From a virus, in IMG/VR virus record IMGVR_UViG_3300028840_003061, positions 1 to 61,837 of that record: a stretch of 61,837 bases of DNA; one strand, written 5' to 3'. Each line of letters begins with the position of its first letter. Position 1 is the first letter of the stretch. The position numbers and the translations under genes were made by a program. Shown piece after piece: positions 33,078 through 43,100 of this stretch. The notes beneath the pieces were generated by a model. The model saw nothing but the letters and a program-made list of their open reading frames with translations, made no database searches and was not told the origin of the DNA.

Positions 33078-33089
33078 GGTATCCTCCTT

Positions 33090-34052
33090 TTAGTAGCCGC
33101 GTCTGCGTCTTCTAGATCGAACACTTTGAGATAGAGTGCTGTGTGTGTTTTTTACCTTTAGTGTAGACCCTTCTGCACGATTATCAATTAGAGTCATAGA
33201 ATTATATTCCATTCTCTCTAATTCTCTTTGAGCATTGTTCATACCTTCGGTATCACCAAGCGCCTCTAGCATCTTGACCGCAGCTCTTTGTGCTAATATT
33301 GGATGAAGCTCTGTAGGAAGTTGCGGTACGATTGATTCTTCTGCTTGAGTTATGATATCTCCAGCCACCAAACTAGAGTCGATGTCCTCTATAGTAGTAA
33401 AAGTTACGGTTTGTGCATTTGCATCAACAGATAAAATAGTACGATCAAATGTTATTATATTATTCGGAGACTTTCCTTGAACTATATCAAAAAGAGTTAT
33501 TGTTGAAAAATGCTCCGGAAAGGTAGACATGGTAATGGTAGTTTCGCCTGGGACAGTAGCAGTATCTATATCCGTTATAACACCACCACGATCATTTTCA
33601 ACTAGTTCGCTCGGTCTCAAGTAATAACTAAACCTCAATGATCCGCTCTGTGCTGTTTCATTTATTAAAACAACACTATCTCCTTTGAGATAAAATGCAT
33701 ATACTCGGTTAGTACTGTAATGGCCTTTGTATTGAGGTACATCTTCTATTGTTACTCTAGTCATCTCATATACTGCTCCATTTGAGTCAACATATGAAAT
33801 CTCCCGTATCTTATTGCCAATAGCTCTGTATGGTATTTTATAGCTAGTCTTGTTGGATACTAAAGCAACGTCCTCACTAACAACATAAAACTCTTCGTGT
33901 GCCTTTAGGACATTTGGTACAACGTGTATTCCGAATTCTTCGTTTAATATGTCCTGAACATCGTCTGATGTAAATGTTGATTGGTTCTCAGGAATCATAG
34001 CCCGACGAAGAGCCGTATTAACTAATCTGTCTGTTGTTAATACTTTGGCCAT
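33090..34052 (-). CDS. tail tubular protein A-like (gp11-like) protein
   Basis: A 320-residue protein. The N-terminus TTDRLVNTALRRAMIP and the middle segment VSNKTSYKIPYRAIGNKIREISYV, followed by a long run ending LRFSYYLRP, match podovirus tail tube A or head-tail connector proteins. The C-terminal part has an Arg-rich tail (SRRRRRGY). It lies directly upstream of the tail B gene with a 12-base gap holding the strong ribosome binding site. Start ATG behind AAGGAGAG. Confidence 0.75.
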   Translation of the reverse strand: MAKVLTTDRLVNTALRRAMIPENQSTFTSDDVQDILNEEFGIHVVPNVLKAHEEFYVVSEDVALVSNKTSYKIPYRAIGNKIREISYVDSNGAVYEMTRVTIEDVPQYKGHYSTNRVYAFYLKGDSVVLINETAQSGSLRFSYYLRPSELVENDRGGVITDIDTATVPGETTITMSTFPEHFSTITLFDIVQGKSPNNIITFDRTILSVDANAQTVTFTTIEDIDSSLVAGDIITQAEESIVPQLPTELHPILAQRAAVKMLEALGDTEGMNNAQRELERMEYNSMTLIDNRAEGSTLKVKNTHSTLSQSVRSRRRRRGY

Positions 34053-34062
34053 ATAGCTCTCC

Positions 34063-34323
34063 TTAGCTCATTTTTTTCTTAAGCATCTCAATTAATTCTT
34101 CTCTAGATAATCCTTCTAAATCAGGCATCATATCTTCTTTGGCTTCAAGAATCTCTTTAGCTTTCTCTAACCCTTCTTCTAGACCCTCTTCATCTTTAGC
34201 AATAACCGTTGCTTTGATTGCTTTGGGATCACCTAAACGACCGGCCATACCTTCAGATAAAGCGCGTTTCATTTTCATTAATGCTTTTCTTTTAGCACCT
34301 GTTTTCATCTCTTCTTTGCCCAT
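34063..34323 (-). CDS. small charged protein of the virion operon
   Basis: An 86-residue, Lys/Glu-rich helical protein starting at ATG behind TGGAG. The KALMKMKRALSEGMAG segment recurs in other small podovirus proteins. It lies between the hydrolase-like and tail genes. The function is unknown; it may be a chaperone or minor component. Confidence 0.55.
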   Translation of the reverse strand: MGKEEMKTGAKRKALMKMKRALSEGMAGRLGDPKAIKATVIAKDEEGLEEGLEKAKEILEAKEDMMPDLEGLSREELIEMLKKKMS

Positions 34324-34335
34324 AAAATCTCCATA

Positions 34336-34350
34336 TAATAGTTGTTAAAT
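34336..34350 (-). promoter_or_regulatory. late-gene element ATTTAACAACTATTA
   Basis: Minus-strand ATTTAACAACTATTA in the AT-rich gap 34324-34375, about 13 bases before the start at 34323. It matches the recurrent late element. Confidence 0.5.
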
Positions 34351-34375
34351 TAAAAATATTAAAAAAATCAAATAT

Positions 34376-34861
34376 TTAGCTATTTCTAAACTCACTTAAA
34401 AGCTCTACTGGGGCTTTCATGCTATACTTACCCTGCCCCGTCAGTTTTCCAACCGCTTCCGAACAAAAATATTTATCATTAGATTCCCATCTATTCATCG
34501 GAGAGATCTCTTTATCAAAATACTTATTTAGGGCAATTTGACCACCGAAATAAAGGATTCCTGGCCAATCGTATTTCTTATCTCTGATGTCTTTGTAAAT
34601 CGCTTTTATCTCAGAATACTCTCTTACTCTATTATCACAAGGAACTTTGGCTACTTCTTGATTAATCTTCAACCATTCTTTATAACTAATGACTCTAATT
34701 CCTGTACTTAGTGTAGATTCAAATACATATCTATTATTAATTAGTACTGCAATGTGACTAGGAGTAGTGGGTTCATCAGACATATGTTCAGTGCCCCAAG
34801 ATATAAACCTTGAGCCAATTTTATTATTTTTACTAAATAAATAATCTACAGTTACCTGCAT
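34376..34861 (-). CDS. YiiX-like permuted papain-fold cysteine hydrolase
   Basis: A 161-residue protein with TPSHIAVLINNRYVFEST near residues 33-50 (His of the active site) and KYFCSEAVGKL near 132-142 (Cys), the permuted order seen in YiiX/YebB-like NlpC/P60 relatives. ISWGTEHM and DWPGILYFGG also fit that group. Such enzymes cut amide bonds in peptides or lipids. In a virion operon it could be a tail-tip cell-wall or membrane hydrolase. It is coupled by TAATG to its neighbour. Confidence 0.65.
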   Translation of the reverse strand: MQVTVDYLFSKNNKIGSRFISWGTEHMSDEPTTPSHIAVLINNRYVFESTLSTGIRVISYKEWLKINQEVAKVPCDNRVREYSEIKAIYKDIRDKKYDWPGILYFGGQIALNKYFDKEISPMNRWESNDKYFCSEAVGKLTGQGKYSMKAPVELLSEFRNS

Positions 34862-35283
34862 TACCAGTCTTCCCCTTGCTGACCCATTAACGGGTTAACA
34901 CTTTCAAGATCAGCGAACTTAATAAAGTTAACTATAAATTTAACGTCAGTATTGCCTTTATTTTCATATTTCATTCTAGCTCTTAATCCTGCTCTAGGTT
35001 TGGCTGGAAACAAAACAATACTTTGAAGTGTATTTGGTAGGACATTCCAATTCTTACCGAACTTTTTATATCTATACCAAACTCCAGGGATAGCTTCATA
35101 TTCAATAGAGAAGTCTATGTTATCCCCAGGGTTTGAATCCCACGCATATATTTCAAGGCCATTAAAAAGACAATTGTGACTAAAAGTAAAATAGTGGTCC
35201 GTTGTAGAATTAGCAGTTGCCGTAAATAGATCAGAACCCTCAAGTCTAGCATCTAAATTTGGATTATCGAAACTTATACTCAT
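34861..35283 (-). CDS. virion protein, beta-rich
   Basis: A 140-residue protein, beta-rich, with WYRYKKFGKNWNVLP and LRARMKYENKG segments typical of small phage tail accessory proteins. It overlaps neighbours on both sides (ATG in TAATG). I infer a tail or baseplate location from position only. Confidence 0.55.
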   Translation of the reverse strand: MSISFDNPNLDARLEGSDLFTATANSTTDHYFTFSHNCLFNGLEIYAWDSNPGDNIDFSIEYEAIPGVWYRYKKFGKNWNVLPNTLQSIVLFPAKPRAGLRARMKYENKGNTDVKFIVNFIKFADLESVNPLMGQQGEDW

Positions 35284-36761
35284 TATCTATACTCCCTATA
35301 ACTACCGCTAAATAACACGTTACCCGTTCCTGATACTGTCTCAACGACCAGGATTAAGCTTATCTCATTGCCGTCGCAGTCTCTCCCTAAATAAACATCG
35401 CTATCCACTTCAGCATTGAGGTTTGTAACTGTCTTGTTTTTATTTCTGAGCTGTATAAACCCACTCTCTAAAACGCTACCACCACTATAGCTAGGGTTAT
35501 TAGTAAGAACATCTGCAATCCCTTCGCTATTAGCCGTCCATGTAGGGCTTGTTAAAGATGCCCCAACTATTACCTGATAGTAGGCAAAGTTATTACCCGA
35601 TGTTGGGATGAGTGAAAAATGAATCGGCTTTATGGAGCCATTAACGTAGTCAGTGTAATTTAACCTGATGCCTGCAACTACTTTAGGGTTTGTGTTTATG
35701 CTTACAGCAGAAGTGCCAGTATCTACTACTCTAACAACCCCTATGTTGACATCACTTCCTTCTGACTTAACCGATGAGCAGATGAACTTTAATGAGCTGC
35801 TAGAGGCTACCGTTCCAGTGTTTAAGATCTCTGCGCGTATCGGTGCCATGCCTGAGTCCATGTAGACATCATCTAAAAGATTTGAAAACTCCATCTTATG
35901 AACTAGGACTAGATCTTCTCCGATACCTACGTAAAACCTCACCGACTTAACACCGAGCCAAAGAAAATCTATTCCATAGACAGTAGCCTTTGTGGGATCA
36001 AACTCTATCCCGCTCGGGTTATTCGCATCACCGCTGCCGTCTAAAGTGTCTACGTTCCAGCTATCTTGATCCACTTCATTATCAATAGCACTACCAGTAG
36101 AAACAGATTCACGCCTTACTACTTGAAAAGTAGTCCCCTTGGCTTGAAAGAAAAGACCGTGAAGGTTGCAGTAGTAACCAACCCTTTGAGTCAGGTTTGC
36201 CTTCGGCGTATCAAAAGCAGCAGTCATCAGGATTAGCTGAGAGTGACCTTTGTTGTATTCCACTCTTCTATAGGTTTGAATATTACATCTATCTCCACTC
36301 GCTGTGGTTGTCGATAGCACTCTAGCAGGTTCATCGTTAGCAGCAGCAGCTTGAGAACCAGAGCCAGCAGTAGTAACAGCCCAATATCTTGTAGTATCAA
36401 ATGGAGTACCGCCAGTTATCTCAAATATAGTCTTATGGTCACTGACTCTTAAACGCCCTTGCTGATCGAAGTTTGTTTCAGGTAAGCTCACAATTGCAGG
36501 ACTATTATTGCTGCTATTAATAGCAACTGTTGTTGGAAATATGCCTTTTATTAAATCAATTCCATCAGATATACTTAAATCATTTGAACCATCATTAACG
36601 GTTAAAGTTGAATTTCCAACTAAAGTTACAACATCATCTGATGCTGCATATAATAAATAATCTTGAGAAGCAATAGTTATTTGACTACTTGCTGGAACCG
36701 TTTGACCAACATCACTAATTGAAACTGGGTTAGCTGTATTATTTTTTAATATCTTACTCAT
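35283..36761 (-). CDS. tail protein, possible host-recognition component
   Basis: A 492-residue protein. The N-terminal 90 residues are a small repeat-like beta domain (VSISDVGQTVPASSQITI). The central part carries GTPFDTTRYWAV, followed by a long jelly-roll-like region with FLWLGVKSVRFYVGIGEDLVL and a short C-terminal beta domain. This is typical of phage proteins near tail fibres. A receptor-binding role is inferred from its position between fibre genes. Confidence 0.55.
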   Translation of the reverse strand: MSKILKNNTANPVSISDVGQTVPASSQITIASQDYLLYAASDDVVTLVGNSTLTVNDGSNDLSISDGIDLIKGIFPTTVAINSSNNSPAIVSLPETNFDQQGRLRVSDHKTIFEITGGTPFDTTRYWAVTTAGSGSQAAAANDEPARVLSTTTASGDRCNIQTYRRVEYNKGHSQLILMTAAFDTPKANLTQRVGYYCNLHGLFFQAKGTTFQVVRRESVSTGSAIDNEVDQDSWNVDTLDGSGDANNPSGIEFDPTKATVYGIDFLWLGVKSVRFYVGIGEDLVLVHKMEFSNLLDDVYMDSGMAPIRAEILNTGTVASSSSLKFICSSVKSEGSDVNIGVVRVVDTGTSAVSINTNPKVVAGIRLNYTDYVNGSIKPIHFSLIPTSGNNFAYYQVIVGASLTSPTWTANSEGIADVLTNNPSYSGGSVLESGFIQLRNKNKTVTNLNAEVDSDVYLGRDCDGNEISLILVVETVSGTGNVLFSGSYREYR

Positions 36762-37213
36762 TAATTACTTCCAGATAATTCAAGTCCACATACTATATTT
36801 CTGGCAGAACCAGAACTTAATTTTAAAGCTAATTGTTTATTAGTAGGCACAGATTGTCCAACTGTAAAAGATCCGCCTCTAGCAGAGGTAATACTTACAG
36901 TATCTATCAGTGTTAAATTAACCCCATCCCCCTCATGATGGTAAATCTCTACGTCGAAAGTTGCTATGTTTTCGTTGGATATAAATATAGTCTCAACTAC
37001 AGCATTATTTATGTAAACAAATCTTCCCGCTTTATTACTAGGTACTGTTTCACATTGTAGCCATGTGCCGCTATTTACATTAGATGCTTTACCAAAACTA
37101 AAACCTGGCGATGCCGATGTCGCGACCTGATTGAGTTCGTATTGAACTGACTCTCCGCTCTCTGTGGGGATACTTGATGCTACTTGAGTAGGAGATCCTC
37201 TACGGCTGCTCAT
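36761..37213 (-). CDS. hypothetical virion protein, beta-rich
   Basis: A 150-residue protein with alternating polar and hydrophobic residues and an Ile/Val-rich middle (FDVEIYHHEGDGVNLTLIDTVS), consistent with a beta sandwich. It is coupled by overlapping start and stop codons to its neighbours in the fibre region. No family is recognised. Confidence 0.55.
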   Translation of the reverse strand: MSSRRGSPTQVASSIPTESGESVQYELNQVATSASPGFSFGKASNVNSGTWLQCETVPSNKAGRFVYINNAVVETIFISNENIATFDVEIYHHEGDGVNLTLIDTVSITSARGGSFTVGQSVPTNKQLALKLSSGSARNIVCGLELSGSN

Positions 37214-37500
37214 TATCCAACCTCCGTTATTCTAACGTCTACTGTACCAGAGGCCGCTACTACATACACAGCTAGAGAATCGGCAGCTTCTAACGGAAAA
37301 TATTGTCCTTGAAAAATCTTGGTTCCAGTAGAAGAGGTTAAAGTTCCACTGTTATATCCAAAATAAATATCCCCATCCAGAGGTTGTATAGTTATAACAG
37401 TCCTTTGATCTAACCTACTAGCACCAACCTTAACCTCTTGCGGAGAGGTTGATACAGATAAATTTGTTTGATCTCCTGGACCGTTAATTGGTATAAACAT
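37213..37500 (-). CDS. hypothetical virion protein, small beta domain
   Basis: A 95-residue protein with a pattern common in small fibre-associated domains (LSVSTSPQEVKVGASRLDQR, then DIYFGYNSGTLT). The C-terminal SLAVYVVAASGTVDVRI strand pair resembles the C-terminal domain of many phage fibre accessory proteins. It overlaps both neighbours. Confidence 0.55.
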   Translation of the reverse strand: MFIPINGPGDQTNLSVSTSPQEVKVGASRLDQRTVITIQPLDGDIYFGYNSGTLTSSTGTKIFQGQYFPLEAADSLAVYVVAASGTVDVRITEVG

Positions 37501-37727
37501 TATAATTCCTCAGTAGATTGTTCTTGAGGCTTTTCTATAACCCGTTTCACCTCAAATATGTGTTTTTCTATCTTAGGAAGTATTTCTTTTTGTACTTTTC
37601 CTAAAAGTTTAACAAGTAATATACTATCTTGTATAGACATATCACTAAACTTTGCTTTTTTTGATATAAAATTAAAAAAATCAACAAGGTTCTCTTGATC
37701 TTTTTCTGTAAACGAGTATTCAGTCAT
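37500..37727 (-). CDS. hypothetical small helical protein
   Basis: A 75-residue helical, charged protein (FFNFISKKAKFSDMSIQDSILLVKLL). It looks like a small chaperone or cofactor rather than a fibre, being the only mostly helical product among beta-rich neighbours. The function is unknown. Confidence 0.55.
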   Translation of the reverse strand: MTEYSFTEKDQENLVDFFNFISKKAKFSDMSIQDSILLVKLLGKVQKEILPKIEKHIFEVKRVIEKPQEQSTEEL

Positions 37728-37755
37728 GTTGTATTCCTATGATGGTTAAATAAGG

Positions 37756-37776
37756 AAGGGGTTTATCCCCTCCCCA
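37756..37776 (-). terminator. possible terminator hairpin after the fibre gene at 37790
   Basis: On the minus strand a G-rich strand (GGAGGGG) can pair with CCCCTTCC across an ATAAA loop, followed by TTATTTAA. The T-run is short, so it is probably weak. Confidence 0.4.
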
Positions 37777-37789
37777 TAACATAAAGCGA

Positions 37790-38659
37790 TTAACTAAGTT
37801 CCATAGTTCTGATTTCTGGAGTTTGTCCAGTAGAGCCAACAAACTCGATGTCTATAGATGCTCCGGCTCTTAACTCAACTGTTGCTCCTGGAGATACAGG
37901 AAAACCGTTTGCTACAGTAACTCCAGTTGGACCAATGTAAGCATTCTTGTTGTCCATATTTCTAACCCACAAATACTTTCTACTAGCAAGTGGAGAAGTG
38001 ATGATGTCCTCAGCAGTATTAGCTGCAGCAAGAGTTTTAGCCGCAGTAGCAATAGCGGTGTCAGCTAAAGCCGCGTCTTGGATAGATGCTATGTTTACGT
38101 TAATAGAACCATCCGCCTCAACAGCTAAAAGATCAGTACCATCTCCAATTTGAATTGAATCTGTGGTATGAGAAAGATCTCTGATATCTAGATCAGTAGC
38201 ATCTACAGTAATAGAATTTCCGCCATCTTGGATATTTACGGCAGAAGCTCCACCGGCATTGTTGATAGTTACATCACCGATGTCTACTCCGTCATTAGCC
38301 CCAAGAGTACTTCCAGATACATCCACAGAATCTGTAGCGAATGCCAAGTCTCTGATATCTAAATCGGTAGCAGTAACAGCGATTGATGCGTTAATAAGAT
38401 TAACGTCTAGACCGTGATCAGCTCCAACAGTTGTTCCGGTGTACAATGTAGTACCGTCACCCAAGCTTACTGAATCATCTACATGAGATAAATCTACCTC
38501 TACATTAACACCCTCTGCTAGCCTTACATCTAGGGCCTTCTTACCACCAACATCGGTGTGTGTAAGAAGAGTTCCATCGCTAGCTATTAGATACGCACCT
38601 ACATTATCACTATGAGCAATTGACGTAGCGTCCGTGGTATCGAAAACTAATTGTTTCAT
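37790..38659 (-). CDS. fibre-like protein with repeated TDLDIRDL units
   Basis: A 289-residue beta-rich protein. The phrase TDLDIRDL followed by a DSV or DSI unit occurs twice (about residues 97 and 154), and related VDLSHVDDSV units occur nearby, giving a repetitive fibre-like body. The C-terminal 80 residues (LASRKYLWVRNMDNKNAYIG) form a small terminal domain. Start ATG behind AAGGAGGA. Probably a short fibre or fibre-decoration protein. Confidence 0.55.
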   Translation of the reverse strand: MKQLVFDTTDATSIAHSDNVGAYLIASDGTLLTHTDVGGKKALDVRLAEGVNVEVDLSHVDDSVSLGDGTTLYTGTTVGADHGLDVNLINASIAVTATDLDIRDLAFATDSVDVSGSTLGANDGVDIGDVTINNAGGASAVNIQDGGNSITVDATDLDIRDLSHTTDSIQIGDGTDLLAVEADGSINVNIASIQDAALADTAIATAAKTLAAANTAEDIITSPLASRKYLWVRNMDNKNAYIGPTGVTVANGFPVSPGATVELRAGASIDIEFVGSTGQTPEIRTMELS

Positions 38660-38697
38660 TATTCCTCCTTGTTATTAAAAAACCTCTACTATATTTG

Positions 38698-39735
38698 TTA
38701 AATTACATATAAAATTTCTAAAGTATCTGAATCTTTTGTTGACTGTAAATACACTGTTAATGTTGATGTTGTATTTAATTCAGTTAATTCGTACCTTTCT
38801 CCGGGTAATATAGTCATATAATTTATTCCACTTTGTCCACTAGTGTACGAAAATTTAATAACTCCCTTTTCTCTGGACTTTAACTGTATCTTTTTTGTAT
38901 TGGCTGGAAATGTATAATCATATTCGGTTCCTGATACCGCCATAGCCAAGTTGTCTACTTCATGAGTAGTTGTTGTGGCTTGGCTGGTTCCTATTGATCC
39001 GTCTGGTTGTATATCTAATTCATGGCCATCTGAATCTTTTATACTAATGTTATCTCTAAGGTAGTTAATATTTCTTATATTTTTTGATGGCTCTAATATA
39101 ATGTTTTCGCCACTATCTGATGTAATTTCTGTTACATTACCGTTTGCATCGTATGTAAAGTTTACGATATCTACAGTTTCAGTCAATCCTTGGGTTTCTG
39201 TAGAAATAGTAAACCCGGTGTCAATATCAGAAGAATCTGTAGTTTCTCCCTTTAACTGAGCAGTAATTTGTAATGTAGAACTAAGCGTACTGGCTTCTAA
39301 ATCTACACTACCTGTAATATGAGAACTTATGGCATTTTTTGTTGCAAGAGCTACTACTGGCGCAAGGTCGTTTGGTAGTAGATTTACTTGTATATATTTT
39401 ACGGTAGGAGTGTCTGCTGGAGGGGGAGTACCTATACCAACCGTATACCAAATTCTATATTCTAACGCATCTTTACCAGAAAAAACACTAAAACTTTTAC
39501 CGTCTAATGAACTTGCTACATCTGCTGAGGTTAGTATCGTGGTTACTTCGCATTCACTATCATATAAGTATTCTATTGATGCTAAAGAACCGTTTCCATT
39601 ATACGTATAGTTGACTTGATTATAGTCAACATTAACTGGAAACATTCTGTGGGCATTATAGTTTGGATCATATGCACTTCTATGCTGCTGCGACCAATCT
39701 TGCCATCTATAGTTCTTGTCGTCATTAGTTGCCAT
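38698..39735 (-). CDS. tail protein carrying one tail-B-type inserted module
   Basis: A 345-residue protein. Residues 55-165 contain a module like those in the tail B protein: a start SLDGKSFSVFSG, a YRIWYTVG strand, then IQVNLLPND and a final TGFTISTETQG. The rest has repeated VDIVNFTYDANGNVTEI-type units and a small C-terminal domain (YMTILPGERYELTEL). Start ATG. The shared module suggests it packs with the tail tube or adhesin. Confidence 0.55.
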   Translation of the reverse strand: MATNDDKNYRWQDWSQQHRSAYDPNYNAHRMFPVNVDYNQVNYTYNGNGSLASIEYLYDSECEVTTILTSADVASSLDGKSFSVFSGKDALEYRIWYTVGIGTPPPADTPTVKYIQVNLLPNDLAPVVALATKNAISSHITGSVDLEASTLSSTLQITAQLKGETTDSSDIDTGFTISTETQGLTETVDIVNFTYDANGNVTEITSDSGENIILEPSKNIRNINYLRDNISIKDSDGHELDIQPDGSIGTSQATTTTHEVDNLAMAVSGTEYDYTFPANTKKIQLKSREKGVIKFSYTSGQSGINYMTILPGERYELTELNTTSTLTVYLQSTKDSDTLEILYVI

Positions 39736-39743
39736 TAATTACC

Positions 39744-40145
39744 TTATTCTGGCTTTGGGTATTTTGCTTTCACTTCTGCGATTTTAGCGGCAATTGCGTC
39801 ATATTCGGTAGAATCTCCCAAATGTTCTTTTTTATATAAAGCATCTAGTTGATCTCCAACAGGAGGATACTCTAATTGTCTTTTTCTTATATACTCAGTA
39901 GCAAGCTCTATGTTTTGTTGTATTAGTTTTTGCTTCTCTATATATGATAAAACCTCTTCTGGTAGCTCGAAAGAATCGCTCCACGTTATATCAGCATCCA
40001 CATGAGTAATTTCAAACTTTCTGGAGATATCCCAGTAAGGCCTGGTTTTTTCTTCAGTTAACCACTTTTCTAAGTCTTTTATGTCGTTGGAATACTCTGT
40101 CCAATATAAAGAAGAATCTTGGTTTAGTATATCAAGTTTATACAT
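39744..40145 (-). CDS. XkdW-like tail fibre accessory protein
   Basis: A 133-residue protein directly following the long fibre gene. The C-terminal EYPPVGDQLDALYK matches the XkdW (DUF) domain seen beside phage fibres and in fibre assembly chaperones. The N-terminal half is a mixed domain with two Trp pairs. The ATG overlaps the fibre stop as TAATG. Probably needed for fibre folding or attachment. Confidence 0.75.
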   Translation of the reverse strand: MYKLDILNQDSSLYWTEYSNDIKDLEKWLTEEKTRPYWDISRKFEITHVDADITWSDSFELPEEVLSYIEKQKLIQQNIELATEYIRKRQLEYPPVGDQLDALYKKEHLGDSTEYDAIAAKIAEVKAKYPKPE

Positions 40146-43100
40146 TAGTAATGCTCCTCAACAATAATTAATCCGCTTCCACCAGGTCCCCCTCCTTGAC
40201 CACCTGTGCCAGCGCTCCCTGCTGCTCCACCAGAACCAACTGCATAGCTATAGGTGGAGTCTGGGGATACTATAATAGCTTCAAAGTGACCGGCTCCTCC
40301 GCCTCCGCCGCCAGGACGCACAGAGGTATTTCCACCAGCCCCTCCTCCACCAGACCCAGTAGTAGATGGTGCCGTTGTGCCAGCGTTTCCTATAAGCCCT
40401 TCAGCAGTACCGCCGAATCTACTAGCACCTCCAGTTCCTCCGTAAAATCTATCATTTGCTCCAGTAGAAGGTCCTCCCCTAAAACCAGACCAGGCATGAC
40501 CAATTGCTCCAGATGGAAGGATAGCAGATCCAGGATTTCCACCAAACCCTCCTCCCCCTCCTCCGGAAGGTCCACCGGCACCGGCACCAGCAGTACCTGT
40601 TCCAAAAGTCGTGCTGCCTCCAGATCCTCCAGATGTTCCGCTGGTATCTGTAGAGGAACTTCCTCCACCTCCGCCTCCTCCGATTGCAATGACCCTGATC
40701 CATTTAACTCCAGTTGGGGTAGTATAGGTTCCAGATCCGGAGGTAAACTTTTGAATAGTTATTGTGTCTTCACTAAAGGCCGAGAAAACGGAAAAGTCTG
40801 GCTGTCTTTGAAATTCTACGTAGTTTCCTGAAGCACTACCATCCAACGCTGTAGATACGTCATTATATGCCCGGATATCAATTGTATCTCCGTAGTTTAG
40901 GCCGGTTAGGATTGCCTCTCCGTTTATAGATACGGTTTGGGTTGATGCCGAATCAACAGTGTTTCTTGCTATTATTTTAGCCTGAACTCCATTTACGAAT
41001 ATATACAGCTCTTGGACATCTCCCGCAGAGTATGTTTGCGAATTAAATCGCAAAGCTGCTCTTACTTTATAATCGCCGCCTAGGGGTACTGTATATACCC
41101 CGGTCCCGGTATTATACGAACCAGTTGTATCTTTGTCTTCTGTGCCGTTTATTACAATTGGAGTTGATGTTGTTATTGTGGTTGCTGCAGTACTAGCTAA
41201 TGCAATAGCTGTTGTTATTGATGCTTCTGTTGTAGAAAGCATTGCTCCGGAAGACCAACCAACGATAGGAACGGTAAACATCATTCCTAAAGAGTCATTT
41301 ACTGCCCATGTAAATGGATTGCTTGACTTCCATCCATCTGTTGCACTATCTGATGTTACTTGAACATAGCTTGCGCTCTTATATAGAACATGTCCATCTT
41401 TAAACGCAGTTCCAGAATCTAAACTATTTGCTGTTCCTAGAGATGTGTGATTATTGCTTGCTGTTCCTGGTATTTTTGTAGAATCAATTTGATGACCATC
41501 GGGCAGACCAAACCACCATTGACCTGTCCCAAATGTTGTAGACCCGCCCATTGTTAGTTGAATCTGTACTTGCATTGAATCACCAATGCGTCTCCACTTA
41601 CCAGCAATAGTCCCATCATTAAGATTTGGTGATGAAGTACTAGCGGTCCACTCTGGAGTATAGTCTTTCCATTCGGTAATTATAGCACCTGGAGCTAGTT
41701 GTTCTGGGGCCAGTTTAGCATCATCCACATAAACACTTACCGCACTACCAGTTTCGCTATCCGAAGCTAAATGAAGGGAAACATTGATTGTGGAATCAGT
41801 ATCTGAGTTTGTCTGAAAGTATCCATAAACCTTAGTTTTGTGCGCAGGAAGAGTTCCATCATCATTAAACCCAGAGATAGGAACAAATGTAAGTTCAGTG
41901 GCGTCAGTACCGCTTGAATACCCATGAATCTTATAGTCGCCATCGGTATAGTTAGCGTCTGTTCCGTCCCACTCAAAAGATAAATAAAGGTTGCGACCTC
42001 TATCTGCTCTATCAATAGTATCCGTAAGAAGCGTTACCCCTTCTCCAGATCCATCACTTGCAGATTTTGTAATCTTTAAATCATTGCTTCCGGCTAATGG
42101 CGTAGAGGCGTTTTGGGATATTGTAATAACCGAAGGAGAACCGCCAGTGCCATCAACATACGCCCCACCATCGTCATAAGTAGACGCAAGGGATATACCG
42201 GACTCGAAATCTCCGCCGTCAAAGTAGTTCTTCCCTCCCCCAGAACCCCCTGTTCCAGAGACTTGATCCCATCCAGATCCATCATTTACCACAATTGAAG
42301 CCAGGTCTGTATCATATGCAATTAAAGCTTCTTTATCAGTAAGTGCGTCTAATCCAGCGGTAGTTCCTTTTGGTAGGGCGATTCTATTTGTATTAGTCGC
42401 TGTTCCGCCATCAATGTCTTTATTAGTGATTACTTGCGCATCTGAAGTACCAACTATGTCCCCAGTAGTGCCGTGTGTTGTGGTGTCTGCAATATGAGTT
42501 GTAAGCGCAGATTCTTCTGTATCTAGTCTACCTTCAACTTCATCAATAGCGGCTTGAACATTACCGGCGGTTAACCCAGAGGTAGAATTATCATATGTAA
42601 TAGAAGAACCCGCATGAGGACTTTCTGTATCATTAATGTGAGCAGTTAAATCTGCATCCGTTGCTCTAGTATCAATATCAGTTTGAAGTTCTGCAAGAGC
42701 AGCATTTAGTTCTGTAGAAGTTAAATTTCCAGAAGCAGCAGTAGTAATTGTGTTGCTGGCTACAACTACTGTTTTATTAGTCAGAGACTGAGCCGTACTT
42801 TCATCCACTACTGGTGCCGATGCTCCAGTGTCCCCGACTTTCCATTTGGTAGCAGAAGTGCTATCATATCCAATAAGAGCATCTGTTGCATCAGACATCT
42901 CCACAGTAAGTCCAGCATCTGCTAAATCTGCAGAAGCCTGATCCCCACCTCTATTTACTGTAATATTGGCATCTTCAACTTCTAGATTATCAGTATTAAC
43001 AGAAGTAGTTGTTCCTTGTACAGTAAGGTCTCCAGAAACGGTCATATTGCCGGAATCATCAATAGTTACTCCGGAATCTTGAACCAACTTTCCAGTAGTA

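Noticed and set aside
40390-40831. Long overlapping frames on both strands at the fibre tip
   Set aside because: They are shadows of the Gly-rich coding sequence, whose GGN codons keep other frames open.
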